A stretch of DNA of 64,000 nt, taken from NCBI RefSeq assembly GCF_921294215.1, contig NZ_CAKLDM010000002.1, positions 2,666,001 through 2,730,000 of the forward strand, read 5' to 3'. A program made the position numbers and the translations under genes. Of this stretch, positions 8,230 through 19,416 are shown piece by piece; position 1 is the first letter of the stretch; the number at the start of each line of letters is the position of its first letter. The notes below the pieces were generated by a model. The model saw only the letters and a list, made by a program, of their open reading frames with translations, had not been told where the DNA came from and did no database searches. This stretch comes from Vibrio marisflavi CECT 7928. Its GTDB lineage: Bacteria > Pseudomonadota > Gammaproteobacteria > Enterobacterales > Vibrionaceae.

Positions 8230-9456
8230 TTATCGACTCATCAAATTATTCATTTCTAACATTGGCATTAGGGTTGCCATCACGATAAATAGCACCATCG
8301 CAGCCATTAAAGCGATAATTGCTGGCGTAAAGATGCCAAGAGCGATATTCACTGTCGATTCAAAGTTAGCGTCTTGGTTATCAGCTGCACGTGTGAGCAT
8401 GCTTTCCAACTCGCCACTTTGCTCGCCACTGGCAATCATATGCAGCATCATTGGTGGAAAGAGTTTGGTTTGGTCAAGAGACATACGCAAACTCGCTCCT
8501 TCACGGACACTCTCCATCGCAATGCCCACTTGTTTCTTAATGAAACGATTAGACATGACATCCATCGCTACGTTCATTCCATCTAAGATAGGAATTGCAC
8601 TGGAGGTACAGATTGATAAAGTTCGAGCAAAGCGCGAAGTATTCAACCCCTTTGAGATTTTTCCGATAAGCGGCATCGATACCACTTTTTTATCCCAAGC
8701 CAAGCGGATCTTAGGTTTATTTAATAACCACTTAATCAGGTAAATCACCGCCAAAATAGCCAAGAAGAGCTGAAGACCCCAATTCTGAACAAACTGACTC
8801 GCTGCCAGCAAGAATTGAGTAGACTGAGGCAGTGCTTGGCCCATTTGGATGATAGGGTCGACAATCTTAGGCACTACGTTGGCCAACAGAAAAGCTACGA
8901 TACCAACAGCAAACACAACCAGTACAACTGGATAGATGAGTGCTTGCTGAATTGTGGAACGCATTTTCTGCCTGCTTTCGGCGTAATCAGCCAATCGCTC
9001 CAGTACAGCATCTAAATGACCAGATTTTTCACCAGCCGATACCATTGAGCGAAACAGCTCATCAAAGATGTGAGGGTAATCCGCCATACTGTCAGCAAGT
9101 GTGTAACCTTCGGTCACCTTTGAGCGAACCGCCATTAACATGTTGCGAATACGCGGTTTTTCTGATTGCTCTGATACTGCCCTTAGACACTCTTCTAAAG
9201 GCATTCCAGATTGAACAAGAGTGGAAAGCTGACGAGTGATAAGCGCAAGATCTGGCGTACTAATGCCACGCTTGAAACTGACACCCTGAGAGCCACCACT
9301 ACTGCTTTGAGCTTTAGAGCGAGTTTCTGCAACTTCAACAGGAATAAGGCCTTGCTCTTTTAAACGAGAACGAACTTGTTTGGCATTGTCGCCCTCCATG
9401 ACGCCTTTTTTCTGTTTACCTTTTGCATCTAACGCTTTGTACTCAAATGCCGCCAT
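8230..9456 (-). CDS. gspF: Type II secretion inner-membrane protein F
   Basis: 408 aa, family length. GspF is the polytopic platform protein of the PilC/GspF family. Two homologous cytoplasmic helical domains (about 70-170 and 275-370) alternate with three membrane segments, the last at the C terminus (IIALMAAMVLFIVMATLMPML). The ATG at 9456 overlaps the gspE stop in a TAATG junction. Confidence 0.97.
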   Translation of the reverse strand: MAAFEYKALDAKGKQKKGVMEGDNAKQVRSRLKEQGLIPVEVAETRSKAQSSSGGSQGVSFKRGISTPDLALITRQLSTLVQSGMPLEECLRAVSEQSEKPRIRNMLMAVRSKVTEGYTLADSMADYPHIFDELFRSMVSAGEKSGHLDAVLERLADYAESRQKMRSTIQQALIYPVVLVVFAVGIVAFLLANVVPKIVDPIIQMGQALPQSTQFLLAASQFVQNWGLQLFLAILAVIYLIKWLLNKPKIRLAWDKKVVSMPLIGKISKGLNTSRFARTLSICTSSAIPILDGMNVAMDVMSNRFIKKQVGIAMESVREGASLRMSLDQTKLFPPMMLHMIASGEQSGELESMLTRAADNQDANFESTVNIALGIFTPAIIALMAAMVLFIVMATLMPMLEMNNLMSR

Positions 9457-10952
9457 TAGGATTCCTTCGTTACTCGCATGACTTCCTCAAGAGAGGTAAT
9501 ACCTTGCCTCACTTTTTCCAACCCATCCGCTCGTATACTTGGTGTTCTCTTACGTACCGAGTGTTCAATCTCTTGCTCACCAGCTTCACTATGGATGAGC
9601 TCTTGAACTTGAGCATCAACAAGTAGCAACTCATGAATACCAGTACGTCCGCGATAACCTTTGTTGTTACATTTCTCACAACCTACAGCTCGATACAGTG
9701 TCAGAGATTCGTTTTCATCTAACTCAAACAGCTTTTTCTGCTCTTTATCTGCTTCATACGGAGCCATACATTCTTGGCACAGTGTGCGCACAAGGCGCTG
9801 AGCCAATACACCAAGCAATGAAGAAGAAATTAAAAACGGCTCAATGCCCATATCACGTAGACGAGTAATCGCACCCACCGCAGTGTTGGTGTGCAACGTC
9901 GACATCACTAAGTGGCCAGTCAATGACGCTTGAACCGCTATTTGCGCGGTTTCTAAATCTCGGATTTCCCCGACCATCACAACATCTGGGTCTTGACGCA
10001 ATATCGCACGCAAGCCGCGAGCAAATGTCATATCAACTTTTGGGTTAACTTGAGTTTGGCCGATACCATCGATATCAAATTCAATCGGATCTTCAACGGT
10101 AAGAATATTGCGTTCGTTGCTGTTGATCTCAGTTAGACCTGCATACAAGGTGGTGGACTTACCGGAACCTGTCGGGCCAGTAACCAATATAATACCGTGG
10201 GGCCGTTGGATGAGTTTACGGAAGCTATCGTGGTTGCGTGGCGTCATACCTAAGCTATGCAAATCTAGTCTAGTGGCGTTTTTATCCAGAAGACGCATTA
10301 CAACGCGTTCGCCATGGGATGACGGCATAGTAGACACACGCACATCGACCGCGCGCCCACCAATACGAAGAGAAATGCGTCCATCTTGAGGGACCCGCTT
10401 TTCCGCAATGTCGAGTTTGGCCATGACTTTAACACGTGAAACCAACAAAGGAGCGAGCTTACGACTTGGCGCCAATACATCTCGCAGCACCCCATCAATA
10501 CGAAAGCGTATCGATAGCGATTTTTCGAATGTCTCTATATGGATATCCGAAGCGCCTTCTTTAATCGCCTCACCCAACATTGCGTTGATCAGCTTAATGA
10601 TAGGTGCATCATCTTCAGCTTCGAGCAAATCTTCATCTTGTGGCAATTCTTCTGCAAGAGAGAAGAAGTCATCACTATCAGCACCAATGTCTTCCATTAA
10701 CTGACGCGCTTCCGAAGAGTCGCGTTGATACACTTCAGTTAACTTGGTATCAAACGCTTCGATGCTCACTTCTTTGAGCGCAAATTCAGATTGCATCACC
10801 CGCTTCACTTCAACTAAAGCTGGGATAGAAACTGGCGGTACAAAGTAAAGAGTCGCACTTCCCTCTTCGGTTTGGGCGAATACCATCTTGAATCGATTGG
10901 CGAAACTAAATGGAAGCCGCTTTTGCGAGCCCATAGTGGATACGTCATCCAT
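9456..10952 (-). CDS. gspE: Type II secretion ATPase E
   Basis: 498 aa. GspE is the hexameric cytoplasmic ATPase that drives pseudopilus growth. Walker A is GPTGSGKST at 259-267; the Walker B/Asp box region [12 protein letters not shown] and the His box follow. The four-cysteine zinc subdomain (CQEC and CEKC) typical of GspE is present near 395-445. The N-terminal ~100 residues bind GspL. ATG at 10952 overlaps the gspD stop (TAATG). Confidence 0.98.
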   Translation of the reverse strand: MDDVSTMGSQKRLPFSFANRFKMVFAQTEEGSATLYFVPPVSIPALVEVKRVMQSEFALKEVSIEAFDTKLTEVYQRDSSEARQLMEDIGADSDDFFSLAEELPQDEDLLEAEDDAPIIKLINAMLGEAIKEGASDIHIETFEKSLSIRFRIDGVLRDVLAPSRKLAPLLVSRVKVMAKLDIAEKRVPQDGRISLRIGGRAVDVRVSTMPSSHGERVVMRLLDKNATRLDLHSLGMTPRNHDSFRKLIQRPHGIILVTGPTGSGKSTTLYAGLTEINSNERNILTVEDPIEFDIDGIGQTQVNPKVDMTFARGLRAILRQDPDVVMVGEIRDLETAQIAVQASLTGHLVMSTLHTNTAVGAITRLRDMGIEPFLISSSLLGVLAQRLVRTLCQECMAPYEADKEQKKLFELDENESLTLYRAVGCEKCNNKGYRGRTGIHELLLVDAQVQELIHSEAGEQEIEHSVRKRTPSIRADGLEKVRQGITSLEEVMRVTKES

Positions 10953-12973
10953 TACTTCTTACTCGTCTTAGTTACCTGATCAATGATGGCCTGCAACTCT
11001 GGTGGGTGATTACCATCATCACCGTACTTCGGCAGCACTGGGATATTAGAGTTCTTCAGAAGATCCAAACCTTCATCTGCTTTGTATAACTGCTCGGCGC
11101 GAATATAGTTATATTTACGCTCAGTGACACCATCAGCAGCAACACCCGTGCGAATAATGGTTGGTTTGATAAATACCATCAGGTTTTTCTTTTCCATGCT
11201 GGTAGACGTCGATCTAAATAGCGCACCGATAATTGGGATGTCTCCCAAAAGTGGCACTTTCGACTTACTCTCTACTGCTCGCTCGTCTATCAAACCACCT
11301 AGCACCAGCATTTGACCATCGTTTACCATAACTACTGTATTAAGCTGACGCTTAGCAAAACGCACATCCACAGCACCATCGGCAGGTAGTACGTTTGATA
11401 CTTCTTGCTGGATAGTCAGTTTAACTGCATTACCTTCGTTAATTTGTGGCGTAACTTTCAACTTGATACCCACTTCTTTACGGCTAACCGTTTGGAATGG
11501 GTTGGAGTTATTAGAACCTGCCGTCGAGCCTGTTACAACCGGCACTTCCTCACCGACAATAAAGTCCGCTTCACTGTTATCTAGCACCATAATGCTTGGT
11601 GAAGATAAAATGTTCGCATTGGAATCGGTAGAAATTGCGCTGATCAAAGCGGTCCAGTCGCCCATCATTAGACTCACTGCCGCTCCATTTACACCACTCA
11701 GAGCACTAGCCAAATTATCATAAGACCCTGATGTCGTTGATGTATAAGGAGTTCCATCTGTACTAATGTATGTTTCTGTCTGGTCTTTTGCATCCTCAAG
11801 ACCCGTCATCACACCACCAATTGGTACTCCTGTATTGCCAAATTGAACAACAGAACCACTTTCCAAAGACCCCCATTGAACGCCAAGTTTTATACCTTGC
11901 GATTCACTCATCTCTACAATCAGCGCTTCAATGAGAACCTGAGCACGACGAATATCGAGCTGCTTGATGATGCTCTTCAGCGATTTCATGATATCTGGCG
12001 GCGCGGTAATGACTAGCGCGTTAACTGACTTAGATGCTTCGATAGATACATCTGCCGCCGAAGATTTACCCGTGCCTTTGGCTGCTTTCTCTGCTTCTAA
12101 TGTTTTTGCGACACCTTGTAGCACTTTAACAACATCTTCCGCCTTGGCGTACTTCAAGTACACCACTTGGCTCTTGCCTTTAGAGATCATGTTGACGTCA
12201 AGCTGCTCAATTAGCTTGACCAAACGCTCTCTCACTTCAGGGCTACCCGAAATCAAAATTGAGTTGGTTCTGTCATCAGCAACCAATTTTGGCTGCATGT
12301 TCGTCGGCACACTTTGTGAATTATTGGACTTAATCAGAGAATCAATAGTACGCACTACATCGGAGGCATTGGCGTTTTTCAGCTCAATCACTTGAACATT
12401 CTTATCACCGATTTTATCTACTCGGCGGATAATCTCGACCAACTTATTCACCGTATCAGCACGACCGGTGATCAGGATAATATTTGATGGTTCATAGTGA
12501 ACAACATTACCCGCACCTGCGTTATCGATTAGCTGGCGAAGAATAGGTGAAAGCTCTCGAACAGAAACATTGTGTACTGTGACCACTCGGGTGATCACTT
12601 CATCGCTGAACTTTGCTTTGTCGTTGCCAACCAATACTGGGACAGAGGCTGTCTTCGCATCTTTTGCTTTAATAACCTTCACAACGCCATCTGGCAAAGT
12701 GACAGCAGCAAAACCATACGTCTCTAATACGTTTAAAAATAGGCTGTAGTACTGCTTTTCGTTCAGAGGATCGTAACTTCTGACATCAATTTTACCACGC
12801 ACAGAAGGGTCAATAATGATGGTTTTACCTAGATTGCGCCCAACGCTATCAATGAACTCTTGAATATCGGTACCTTTGAAGTTAACACTAAACTCATTCG
12901 CCATCGCCATTGTCGGCACAGCCAATAAGCTCAGAATTAATAACCATGTACCCTTGTTAAGCCAACGCTTCAC
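10952..12973 (-). CDS. gspD: Type II secretion secretin D
   Basis: 673 aa. GspD forms the outer-membrane secretin channel. A signal peptide is clear ([25 protein letters not shown], cut near 25). The N0 domain (about 28-105), N1-N3 repeats (about 120-335) and the secretin core (about 345-605, with the gate-region motif [10 protein letters not shown]) follow; the last ~60 residues form the S domain that binds the pilotin. The gspC stop lies 36 bases upstream. Confidence 0.98.
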   Translation of the reverse strand: MKRWLNKGTWLLILSLLAVPTMAMANEFSVNFKGTDIQEFIDSVGRNLGKTIIIDPSVRGKIDVRSYDPLNEKQYYSLFLNVLETYGFAAVTLPDGVVKVIKAKDAKTASVPVLVGNDKAKFSDEVITRVVTVHNVSVRELSPILRQLIDNAGAGNVVHYEPSNIILITGRADTVNKLVEIIRRVDKIGDKNVQVIELKNANASDVVRTIDSLIKSNNSQSVPTNMQPKLVADDRTNSILISGSPEVRERLVKLIEQLDVNMISKGKSQVVYLKYAKAEDVVKVLQGVAKTLEAEKAAKGTGKSSAADVSIEASKSVNALVITAPPDIMKSLKSIIKQLDIRRAQVLIEALIVEMSESQGIKLGVQWGSLESGSVVQFGNTGVPIGGVMTGLEDAKDQTETYISTDGTPYTSTTSGSYDNLASALSGVNGAAVSLMMGDWTALISAISTDSNANILSSPSIMVLDNSEADFIVGEEVPVVTGSTAGSNNSNPFQTVSRKEVGIKLKVTPQINEGNAVKLTIQQEVSNVLPADGAVDVRFAKRQLNTVVMVNDGQMLVLGGLIDERAVESKSKVPLLGDIPIIGALFRSTSTSMEKKNLMVFIKPTIIRTGVAADGVTERKYNYIRAEQLYKADEGLDLLKNSNIPVLPKYGDDGNHPPELQAIIDQVTKTSKK

Positions 12974-13009
12974 TTTTCACTCCTCTACCTGCGTGAAACC
13001 GCACAGGCC

Positions 13010-13918
13010 CTACATATTAATATTGACGTCACGTTGCTGCCCATTACGTTCTATTGTTAGGTTTAGCTTATGATCTTTGATTATCCCTTGGAAAACCTTC
13101 TCCAAGCTCGCGGGATCTGTGAGCTCATGCCCATTTATCTTGGTGGCGATATCGCCACTTTTGAGTCCCAAAGAGGTAAAGAGTTCCGGACTCGCTCCCG
13201 GAGAAATACGATAGCCGATAGATTGGCCATTTCTTTTGACTGGAGAAAATTTCACATACTGAAGAATCATTCGTGGCTGCTCAGCGAGTTTGGCTAACAG
13301 CGCTTGCTGTTTCACTGGTGGCATATCGCTAACTGCTACTGGCTGAACAGGTTTGATAGTGGCGTTAGAAATTTTGGAGTATTTCACCCCTTTTAGCATT
13401 AAGGTTTCATCACGCCCATTGTTACTAATGATGACTCGATCGATTAACACGGCTTTTAGTTTTGCGCGTGTCCCTTTGATAACATCATCAATTCCGTAGG
13501 TTGCTTGCTGACCTTTATTGGCAATAACAGCAACACCTTGGGTAGGCTCAGAGCTTGCAACAGTTCCAACCAAGGTTAAATTCAATGTGGTTTTAGGTGC
13601 GTTTTGAACAACCTGAGTGACAACTGGCGCTGCTTTCTTTTCATAAACGCCAAATAAGTGGCTTTGTTCTAATTTAGAGAGGTCGAGTGCATGATGATTA
13701 CTTGAGGAATGATTGACCGCTGGCGGTGTCCAGCGAGCGACCTGAGCAGAGTTGCCACTAATCATCCAAACGGCATCACCCAAGGTCCATGCTGCAACAA
13801 CTAGCAACCAAGCTGTTAAAGCTACGCTTAGCTTTTGCTGCAATTCAAAACTATTTTCATTGAAAAAATTCAGCCAAAAGTCTGGTTTTGACAATGCATT
13901 TAAGTCAATGCGTTTCAC
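13010..13918 (-). CDS. gspC: Type II secretion inner-membrane protein C
   Basis: 302 aa, first gene of the operon. GspC connects the inner-membrane platform with the secretin and helps choose substrates. One membrane helix (about 30-53), the periplasmic HR domain (about 90-185, LNLTLVGTVASSEPTQGVAVI) and a C-terminal PDZ domain (about 245-302, LGLKSGDIATKINGHEL) are visible. The start is GTG at 13918, seven to eight bases after AAGGG; an ATG four bases upstream is out of frame. A TATATT -10-like hexamer lies upstream in the gap shared with hslR, but I find no convincing -35. Confidence 0.95.
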   Translation of the reverse strand: MKRIDLNALSKPDFWLNFFNENSFELQQKLSVALTAWLLVVAAWTLGDAVWMISGNSAQVARWTPPAVNHSSSNHHALDLSKLEQSHLFGVYEKKAAPVVTQVVQNAPKTTLNLTLVGTVASSEPTQGVAVIANKGQQATYGIDDVIKGTRAKLKAVLIDRVIISNNGRDETLMLKGVKYSKISNATIKPVQPVAVSDMPPVKQQALLAKLAEQPRMILQYVKFSPVKRNGQSIGYRISPGASPELFTSLGLKSGDIATKINGHELTDPASLEKVFQGIIKDHKLNLTIERNGQQRDVNINM

Positions 13919-14040
13919 TCATGTCCCTTATTATCACCTAATATATAGTGGCTACGCGGCATCCAATTTACCGGAGAGCGCCCAAATATAGCATAGCGCA
14001 CTGCATATGCATCATATATGTCTGAATATTTCAATGCTAC

Positions 14041-14069
14041 CTTGAAAATTAAGTAGTGAGACACCATTT
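14041..14069 (+). promoter_or_regulatory. Heat-shock (sigma-32) type promoter for hslRO
   Basis: CTTGAAA at 14041-14047 is an exact sigma-32 -35 element. After 14 bases comes CACCATTT at 14062-14069, one base off the CCCCATNT -10 consensus. It lies about 50 bases before the hslR start, and hslR and hslO encode heat-shock proteins, so sequence and context agree. Confidence 0.75.
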
Positions 14070-14117
14070 TCATCATTAATTAATATTATTAACAACTGTT
14101 AGAGCAAGTATTCATAT

Positions 14118-14504
14118 ATGACTACTCAATCTGATTCTGTACGACTTGATAAGTGGCTTTGGGCTGCAAGGTTCTACAAAACGAGATCTATCGCACGAAC
14201 TATGGTCGATGGCGGCAAAGTGCACTACAATGGTCAACGCAGCAAACCTAGTAAAATCGTAGAACTAGGTGCGGTCATTAGCCTAAGACAAGGCAATGAA
14301 GAAAAAGTTGTCGTGATCGAAAAAATTTCTGATCAGCGGCGAGGAGCGCCAATCGCTCAAACTCTTTATAAAGAGACGGATGACAGCGTCAAAAAGCGCG
14401 AAGACAATGCGCTCAAACGTAAGCTGAATGCTCATAATCCGAGCCCTGAAAAACGTCCCGACAAAAAACAACGTCGCGACATTATCAAATTTAAACATCA
14501 ATAA
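14118..14504 (+). CDS. hslR: Ribosome-associated heat shock protein Hsp15
   Basis: 128 aa. Hsp15 binds free 50S subunits that still carry nascent chain-tRNA after stalled or aborted translation, helping to recycle them. The S4 RNA-binding domain fills residues 8-65 (VRLDKWLWAARFYKTRSIA, then DGGKVHYNGQRSKPSKIVELG). The C-terminal tail is very basic (KRKLNAHNPSPEKRPDKKQ). It is followed by hslO after 15 bases, an operon also known in Escherichia coli, and both lie behind the sigma-32-like promoter. Confidence 0.96.
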   Translation: MTTQSDSVRLDKWLWAARFYKTRSIARTMVDGGKVHYNGQRSKPSKIVELGAVISLRQGNEEKVVVIEKISDQRRGAPIAQTLYKETDDSVKKREDNALKRKLNAHNPSPEKRPDKKQRRDIIKFKHQ

Positions 14505-14519
14505 GCTGGAGTTTTCCCA

Positions 14520-15395
14520 ATGGCAAACAACGTGTTAAATCGCTACCTATTTGAAGACCTATCGGTACGCGGCGAACTGGTACAGTTAAGTGACGTGTAC
14601 CAACAGATGTTGTCGAACAAGGAGTACCCAGCTCCAATAGAACACTTGCTAGGTGAAATGCTAGTTGCAACCACTTTGCTAACGGCAACGATCAAGTTTG
14701 AAGGTTCAATCACCATGCAATTACAAGGTGACGGTCCTGTATCACTTGTCGTTATAAATGGTAGCAATGAACAGCAAGTTCGCGGCATTGCGCGTTGGGA
14801 AGGTGAAATTGCCAACGACGCAAACCTACACGATTTGCTAGGTAAAGGTCACTTAGTTATCACTATTGAACCAAAGCAAGGTGAACGCTACCAAGGTGTG
14901 GTTGGCCTCGAAGGTGACAACTTAGCGCAAATTATTGAAGGATACTTTGAGCGTTCAGAGCAGCTTCATACTCGCCTTTGGATACGTGTGGGTCAACATG
15001 ATGGTAAACCTCATGCAGCTGGTATGCTACTGCAAGTCATGCCAGATGGTACAGGTAGCGACAATGACTTTGATCACCTTGAGAAGCTCACTGAAACTGT
15101 GAAAAACGACGAACTGTTCTCCCTAGAGGCCAATGAGCTACTTTATCGCCTCTACAACCAAGAGAAAGTGCAGGTTTTTGAGCCTCAGGCTGTCGAGTTT
15201 AAGTGTGGCTGTTCAAGAGAGCGCAGTGCATCCGCGATCCTCACTCTTGATAAAAAAGAGGTAGAAGACATTTTATCTACTGAAGGTTCTATTTCTTTAC
15301 ATTGCGATTACTGCGGCTCAAGCTACTTATTCGATCCTTCAGACGTGACCGAGCTCTACGCCAATGCCTCTAAAGGCGATGATACGCTGCATTAA
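14520..15395 (+). CDS. hslO: Redox-regulated chaperone Hsp33
   Basis: 291 aa. Hsp33 is a holdase switched on by oxidation together with heat or unfolding. The C-terminal zinc switch is intact: CGC (about 233-235) and CDYC (about 265-268), which bind Zn2+ when reduced and form disulfides when oxidised. The N-terminal chaperone domain (about 1-180) is complete. ATG at 14520 with GGAG upstream. Second gene of hslRO, ended by a terminator at 15431. Confidence 0.97.
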   Translation: MANNVLNRYLFEDLSVRGELVQLSDVYQQMLSNKEYPAPIEHLLGEMLVATTLLTATIKFEGSITMQLQGDGPVSLVVINGSNEQQVRGIARWEGEIANDANLHDLLGKGHLVITIEPKQGERYQGVVGLEGDNLAQIIEGYFERSEQLHTRLWIRVGQHDGKPHAAGMLLQVMPDGTGSDNDFDHLEKLTETVKNDELFSLEANELLYRLYNQEKVQVFEPQAVEFKCGCSRERSASAILTLDKKEVEDILSTEGSISLHCDYCGSSYLFDPSDVTELYANASKGDDTLH

Positions 15396-15430
15396 TTCTC
15401 TTTATAAAGAAAACCTGTAATTAATCATCA

Positions 15431-15457
15431 AAAGGTCAGCCACGCGCTGGCCTTTTT
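15431..15457 (+). terminator. Intrinsic terminator after hslO
   Basis: Stem AGGTCAGC (15433-15440) with GCTGGCCT (15446-15453), one G-T pair, then a T run. Between here and pckA lies about 260 bases without a gene, holding the pckA promoter. Confidence 0.8.
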
Positions 15458-15645
15458 GTGATCTAAAAGCCTAAATACAACCTATAAGCAGTAAGAAAAT
15501 AACTTGTTAATTTTTTACTATAAATAAGCCTCATAATCCTAGCCGAAAGCAATAACTACGGGATACACTAAGAGCTCCAATGCATGATGAGCAGTGCAAA
15601 TTCGGAGTGATTTATGAACTAACTCCCTGTTTTCCACCTGCCTCG

Positions 15646-15674
15646 TTGATAGCATAGTGAACAAAATATTATAA
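15646..15674 (+). promoter_or_regulatory. Sigma-70-type promoter for pckA
   Basis: TTGATA (15646-15651), 17-base spacer, TTATAA (15669-15674). It lies 45 bases before the pckA start. I looked for a CRP site upstream, which would fit gluconeogenesis, and saw only weak half-sites. Confidence 0.55.
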
Positions 15675-15719
15675 GAATCTTACAAAACCCCTACAAAATA
15701 TCCATATAAAGGAGCACCT

Positions 15720-17345
15720 ATGACCGTTATGGAACATACGCAGGCTGCAACCATAGACTTAACCAAACACGGGATAGTCGGCGTGACTGAGGTTCTTCGC
15801 AATCCTAGCTATGAACAGCTATTTGCAGAAGAAACTCGATCTGACTTAGAAGGTTACGAGAAAGGAATCGTGACTGAGTTAGGTGCCGTTGCTGTCGATA
15901 CTGGTATTTTTACTGGTCGTTCCCCGAAAGATAAATACATCGTTAAAGATGACACAACGAGAGATACTTTGTGGTGGTCTGATCAAGGTAAAAACGATAA
16001 CAAACCCATCTCTACTGAAATCTGGAACGATCTTAAGTCTCTCGTTACTACTCAACTTTCTGGCAAACGCCTATTTGTCATCGATGGATACTGTGGTGCA
16101 AACCCAGACTCTAGACTAAGTGTTCGAATCATTACCGAAGTGGCTTGGCAAGCGCATTTCGTTAAAAACATGTTTATTCGCCCAACAGAGCAAGAGCTGG
16201 AAACATTCGAGCCTGATTTTGTTGTGATGAACGGTGCAAAAACCAATAATCCAAACTGGCAAGCGCAAGGTTTGAACTCTGAAAACTTCATTGCTTTCAA
16301 CCTAACTGAACGCACTCAGATTATCGGCGGCACATGGTACGGTGGCGAGATGAAAAAAGGTATGTTCTCAGTAATGAACTACCTTCTACCTCTCAAAGGT
16401 ATTGCTTCAATGCACTGTTCTGCCAACGTTGGTGAAAAAGGCGATGTTGCCATCTTCTTTGGTCTATCGGGCACAGGCAAAACAACACTCTCTACCGATC
16501 CTAAGCGTGAGCTGATTGGTGATGACGAACACGGTTGGGACGACGACGGCATCTTTAACTTTGAAGGTGGCTGCTACGCAAAAACTATCCGCTTGTCTAA
16601 AGAAGCAGAACCTGACATCTACAATGCTATCCGTCGCGATGCGCTACTAGAGAACGTTACGGTAACTTCTGACGGTAAGATTGATTTTGACGATGGCTCA
16701 AAAACGGAAAACACTCGTGTTTCTTATCCGTTGTACCACATTGAAAACATTGTTAAACCAGTCTCTAAAGCGGGTCATGCGAAGAAGGTTATCTTCTTAA
16801 CTGCTGACGCGTTTGGTGTATTACCACCTGTTTCCAAGCTGACTCCAGAGCAAACGAAGTACCACTTCCTATCTGGCTTTACTGCCAAACTAGCAGGTAC
16901 AGAGCGTGGTATTACAGAGCCAACACCAACCTTCTCTGCAGCGTTTGGGGCGGCATTCTTGTCACTGCACCCAACTCAGTATGCTGAGGTTCTGGTAAAG
17001 AGAATGAAAGCCGCTGGAGCAGAAGCTTACTTGGTCAACACTGGCTGGAACGGCACTGGCAAGCGTATTTCAATTAAAGATACACGTGGCATCATTGACG
17101 CTATCCTTGATGGCTCTATTGATCACGCACAAACTAAGCACATCCCAATCTTTAACTTGCAAGTACCTACAGAGCTGCACGACGTTGATTCAAATATTTT
17201 GGACCCTCGTGATACCTACTCTGAGCCTGAGCTGTGGGATGAAAAAGCGAAAGACCTAGCATCTCGCTTTATCAATAACTTTGCTCAATACACCGATAAC
17301 GATGAAGGTAAGTCATTAGTTGCAGCAGGCCCGCAACTAGACTAA
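15720..17345 (+). CDS. pckA: Phosphoenolpyruvate carboxykinase (ATP)
   Basis: 541 aa, normal length. PckA converts oxaloacetate and ATP to phosphoenolpyruvate, CO2 and ADP, the first committed step of gluconeogenesis, in the cytoplasm. The P-loop of this family, [11 protein letters not shown], is at about 250-260, followed by [10 protein letters not shown] (metal and substrate site) and TRVSYP. The N terminus [10 protein letters not shown] matches Vibrio PckA. ATG at 15720 follows AAGGAG. It is monocistronic, with its own promoter and terminator. Confidence 0.98.
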   Translation: MTVMEHTQAATIDLTKHGIVGVTEVLRNPSYEQLFAEETRSDLEGYEKGIVTELGAVAVDTGIFTGRSPKDKYIVKDDTTRDTLWWSDQGKNDNKPISTEIWNDLKSLVTTQLSGKRLFVIDGYCGANPDSRLSVRIITEVAWQAHFVKNMFIRPTEQELETFEPDFVVMNGAKTNNPNWQAQGLNSENFIAFNLTERTQIIGGTWYGGEMKKGMFSVMNYLLPLKGIASMHCSANVGEKGDVAIFFGLSGTGKTTLSTDPKRELIGDDEHGWDDDGIFNFEGGCYAKTIRLSKEAEPDIYNAIRRDALLENVTVTSDGKIDFDDGSKTENTRVSYPLYHIENIVKPVSKAGHAKKVIFLTADAFGVLPPVSKLTPEQTKYHFLSGFTAKLAGTERGITEPTPTFSAAFGAAFLSLHPTQYAEVLVKRMKAAGAEAYLVNTGWNGTGKRISIKDTRGIIDAILDGSIDHAQTKHIPIFNLQVPTELHDVDSNILDPRDTYSEPELWDEKAKDLASRFINNFAQYTDNDEGKSLVAAGPQLD

Positions 17346-17372
17346 ATCCTAGATAATTGATAACTAAGATCC

Positions 17373-17397
17373 AAGCCCCTAAAAATAGGGGCTTTTT
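17373..17397 (+). terminator. Intrinsic terminator after pckA
   Basis: AAGCCCCT (17373-17380) and AGGGGCTT (17387-17394) enclose AAAAAT and are followed by Ts. Confidence 0.9.
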
Positions 17398-17447
17398 ATT
17401 GCCTCTTTAGATAATTTGTTTCAAGCTATAGCCAATAGAAAATAACA

Positions 17448-19379
17448 TTGGCGTCACGTTGGATGAGAAAGCTAGCTAAAGTCGTTATTGCATTACTGTG
17501 TTTGTTGTTACTCACTACAGCGACTCTTTATGGTTTACTCTTCACAAAATTTGCTACGCCTGTAGCCAATGCACTTATTCATTACACGCTAAGCAAAGAC
17601 GTCACAGCGAAAAAAGTTGTTTACCAATCACCCTGGACCTTCGAATTTGAAGGGGTAACAACCAATCTCAATCGTGGCAAAGCCTACATTCCTAAAGTGA
17701 CTATTTGGGTAAACCCGAGTGTGATTCACAAAGGGAAAATAGCTTTAGATAGTGTTTTGATCGATGGTTTAAGCCTGCAAGGTGCCCTACCAAACTTTTC
17801 ATTTAGCAAAGACTTTTTCTTATATCAAATTGCATTCCATAATCTCGATTTTTCCGCCAACAATTTTGTTGCCCGCAACCTAGACATTCAAGTCAACAAA
17901 CCAGTTTGGACAAAAGAAAACGTCATCTTGCCATATGGCCGAATCCAACTCTCTGCTGATCAAATTTATTATCAAAGCCAAGCCTTAGATAACGTACTGA
18001 TAAACGCCAACTATAAGCCTCAAGACAGTACTATTTATGGCGCATCGTTCACATGGCAAGGGGCTTCTGTTTCAGGACAAGCTGAGCAATACCCATCTGG
18101 CTGGTCATTGGTGAACTTGACCATCAGTAAGTTAACGCTGACTGAGCAGCAGGAATCTGAAAAGCTGAAAAATATTTTGCGCCAATTGACATCACATATC
18201 AGTCACATTAACAGCTTGGACTTGCTCAATAGTGAACTGCAATATGGTGATTGGGCATTCAACAACGTCGATGCGTCAATCGAGAATATACAAACCAATC
18301 AATCTATCTGGAATCAAAAGCAAGGCTATGTTTCCTTTAATGCCGATAGCATCAACTACAAGAACCTACAGTTTGTTCAACCGAGTGCACAAATCTACTT
18401 TGCTCCAAACAAAATTAACCTAGCAGAGTTAGATACGGACTTTGAACAAGGCCGAGTGAAAGCCAGTGCAGACTTTACCCCAAACTCTGCCAATTTCTCA
18501 CTGCTGCATGCCAGTGGCATCAAGTGGTCAACAGATGCCAAGACCGATTTGTCATGGCTAAAACATGTCGTTCCACCTTTAGATGCACTCACCATTCAGC
18601 AAATGGACGTAGAGAACTGCCAGTTTATTCAATTAACTGACAGGCCATTTTGGCAGCTGTCTGGGCTAAGTTTTGAAGGCACAAACCTTGAGTTAGTCAA
18701 AGATAAGCGATGGGGGCTCTGGAATGGGCAATTCCAAGCAAGTGCTAGTAGCGCGAGTTATGGTGACCTTATTGCTTCGCAAGCAATAGTGCAGACCCAC
18801 TCTGAGCAGGGCGATTGGTCTCTTGATCGACTATTCATTCCACTGAGAAATGGTTATGTGGATGCGAAAGGAAAATGGAACCTCAATGAAAATGGAGAGC
18901 CTTGGCAACTAACACTAAAAGCTGATAGCGTCCCTGTCGCGCAGAATGAACTGTGGAAAGCGCCGCCGTTTGAATTTGATGGCACTTTAGAGGTAAGCGC
19001 CGAGCTAAAGGGGCTAGCAAAAAGCAAAGAGCTGTTTAACTATTCATTATCAGGTAAAGCAAATGCTAACTTACGCCACGCAACACTTTCTCAACATCAT
19101 CAAGTCGATGGACAAACCCGCAGCTTAGTTTTGCCACTAGAAGTAGATAACGTACAAGCAACATTAGATAGAGGCCGAGTGAGCATATCAAGTAACGATA
19201 TAAGTGGCCCAAATATTAAAGGGAAACTAGCGGCGACACTCGACCTTACTTCGCCAGAAACAGACCAGGCGAACCTGACGATAGATGAAAAGTGCGAACA
19301 GAATCGACTCAATCTCATCACCGGTGAAATCAAAACTAAGTCGACCTGCGATAACGCTGCCCAAACTAAGAAACGCTGA
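17448..19379 (+). CDS. AsmA-family-like envelope protein
   Basis: 643 aa from a TTG at 17448, or 638 aa from ATG at 17463 (MRKLAKVVIALL); neither has a good ribosome site, so the start is uncertain. An N-terminal membrane anchor (about 10-32) is followed by a long periplasmic beta-rich region with AsmA-like features: an early segment on basal vibrational pattern (FEFEGVTTNLNRGKAYIPKVTIWVNP cut short here) and a C-terminal block with repeated short beta strands. AsmA-like proteins are thought to move phospholipid between the membranes or affect outer-membrane assembly. The assignment rests on architecture and its place after pckA as I recall from Vibrio, so it is a family-level call only. Confidence 0.7.
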   Translation: MASRWMRKLAKVVIALLCLLLLTTATLYGLLFTKFATPVANALIHYTLSKDVTAKKVVYQSPWTFEFEGVTTNLNRGKAYIPKVTIWVNPSVIHKGKIALDSVLIDGLSLQGALPNFSFSKDFFLYQIAFHNLDFSANNFVARNLDIQVNKPVWTKENVILPYGRIQLSADQIYYQSQALDNVLINANYKPQDSTIYGASFTWQGASVSGQAEQYPSGWSLVNLTISKLTLTEQQESEKLKNILRQLTSHISHINSLDLLNSELQYGDWAFNNVDASIENIQTNQSIWNQKQGYVSFNADSINYKNLQFVQPSAQIYFAPNKINLAELDTDFEQGRVKASADFTPNSANFSLLHASGIKWSTDAKTDLSWLKHVVPPLDALTIQQMDVENCQFIQLTDRPFWQLSGLSFEGTNLELVKDKRWGLWNGQFQASASSASYGDLIASQAIVQTHSEQGDWSLDRLFIPLRNGYVDAKGKWNLNENGEPWQLTLKADSVPVAQNELWKAPPFEFDGTLEVSAELKGLAKSKELFNYSLSGKANANLRHATLSQHHQVDGQTRSLVLPLEVDNVQATLDRGRVSISSNDISGPNIKGKLAATLDLTSPETDQANLTIDEKCEQNRLNLITGEIKTKSTCDNAAQTKKR

Positions 19380-19416
19380 GTATAGCCAGCTACGTTCTAT
19401 GTTTACTGCTCTTAGC

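Noticed and set aside
15457..15645. Possible CRP site before pckA
   Set aside because: Only weak half-sites such as AGTGATTTATGAACT were seen; not enough to report as a feature.
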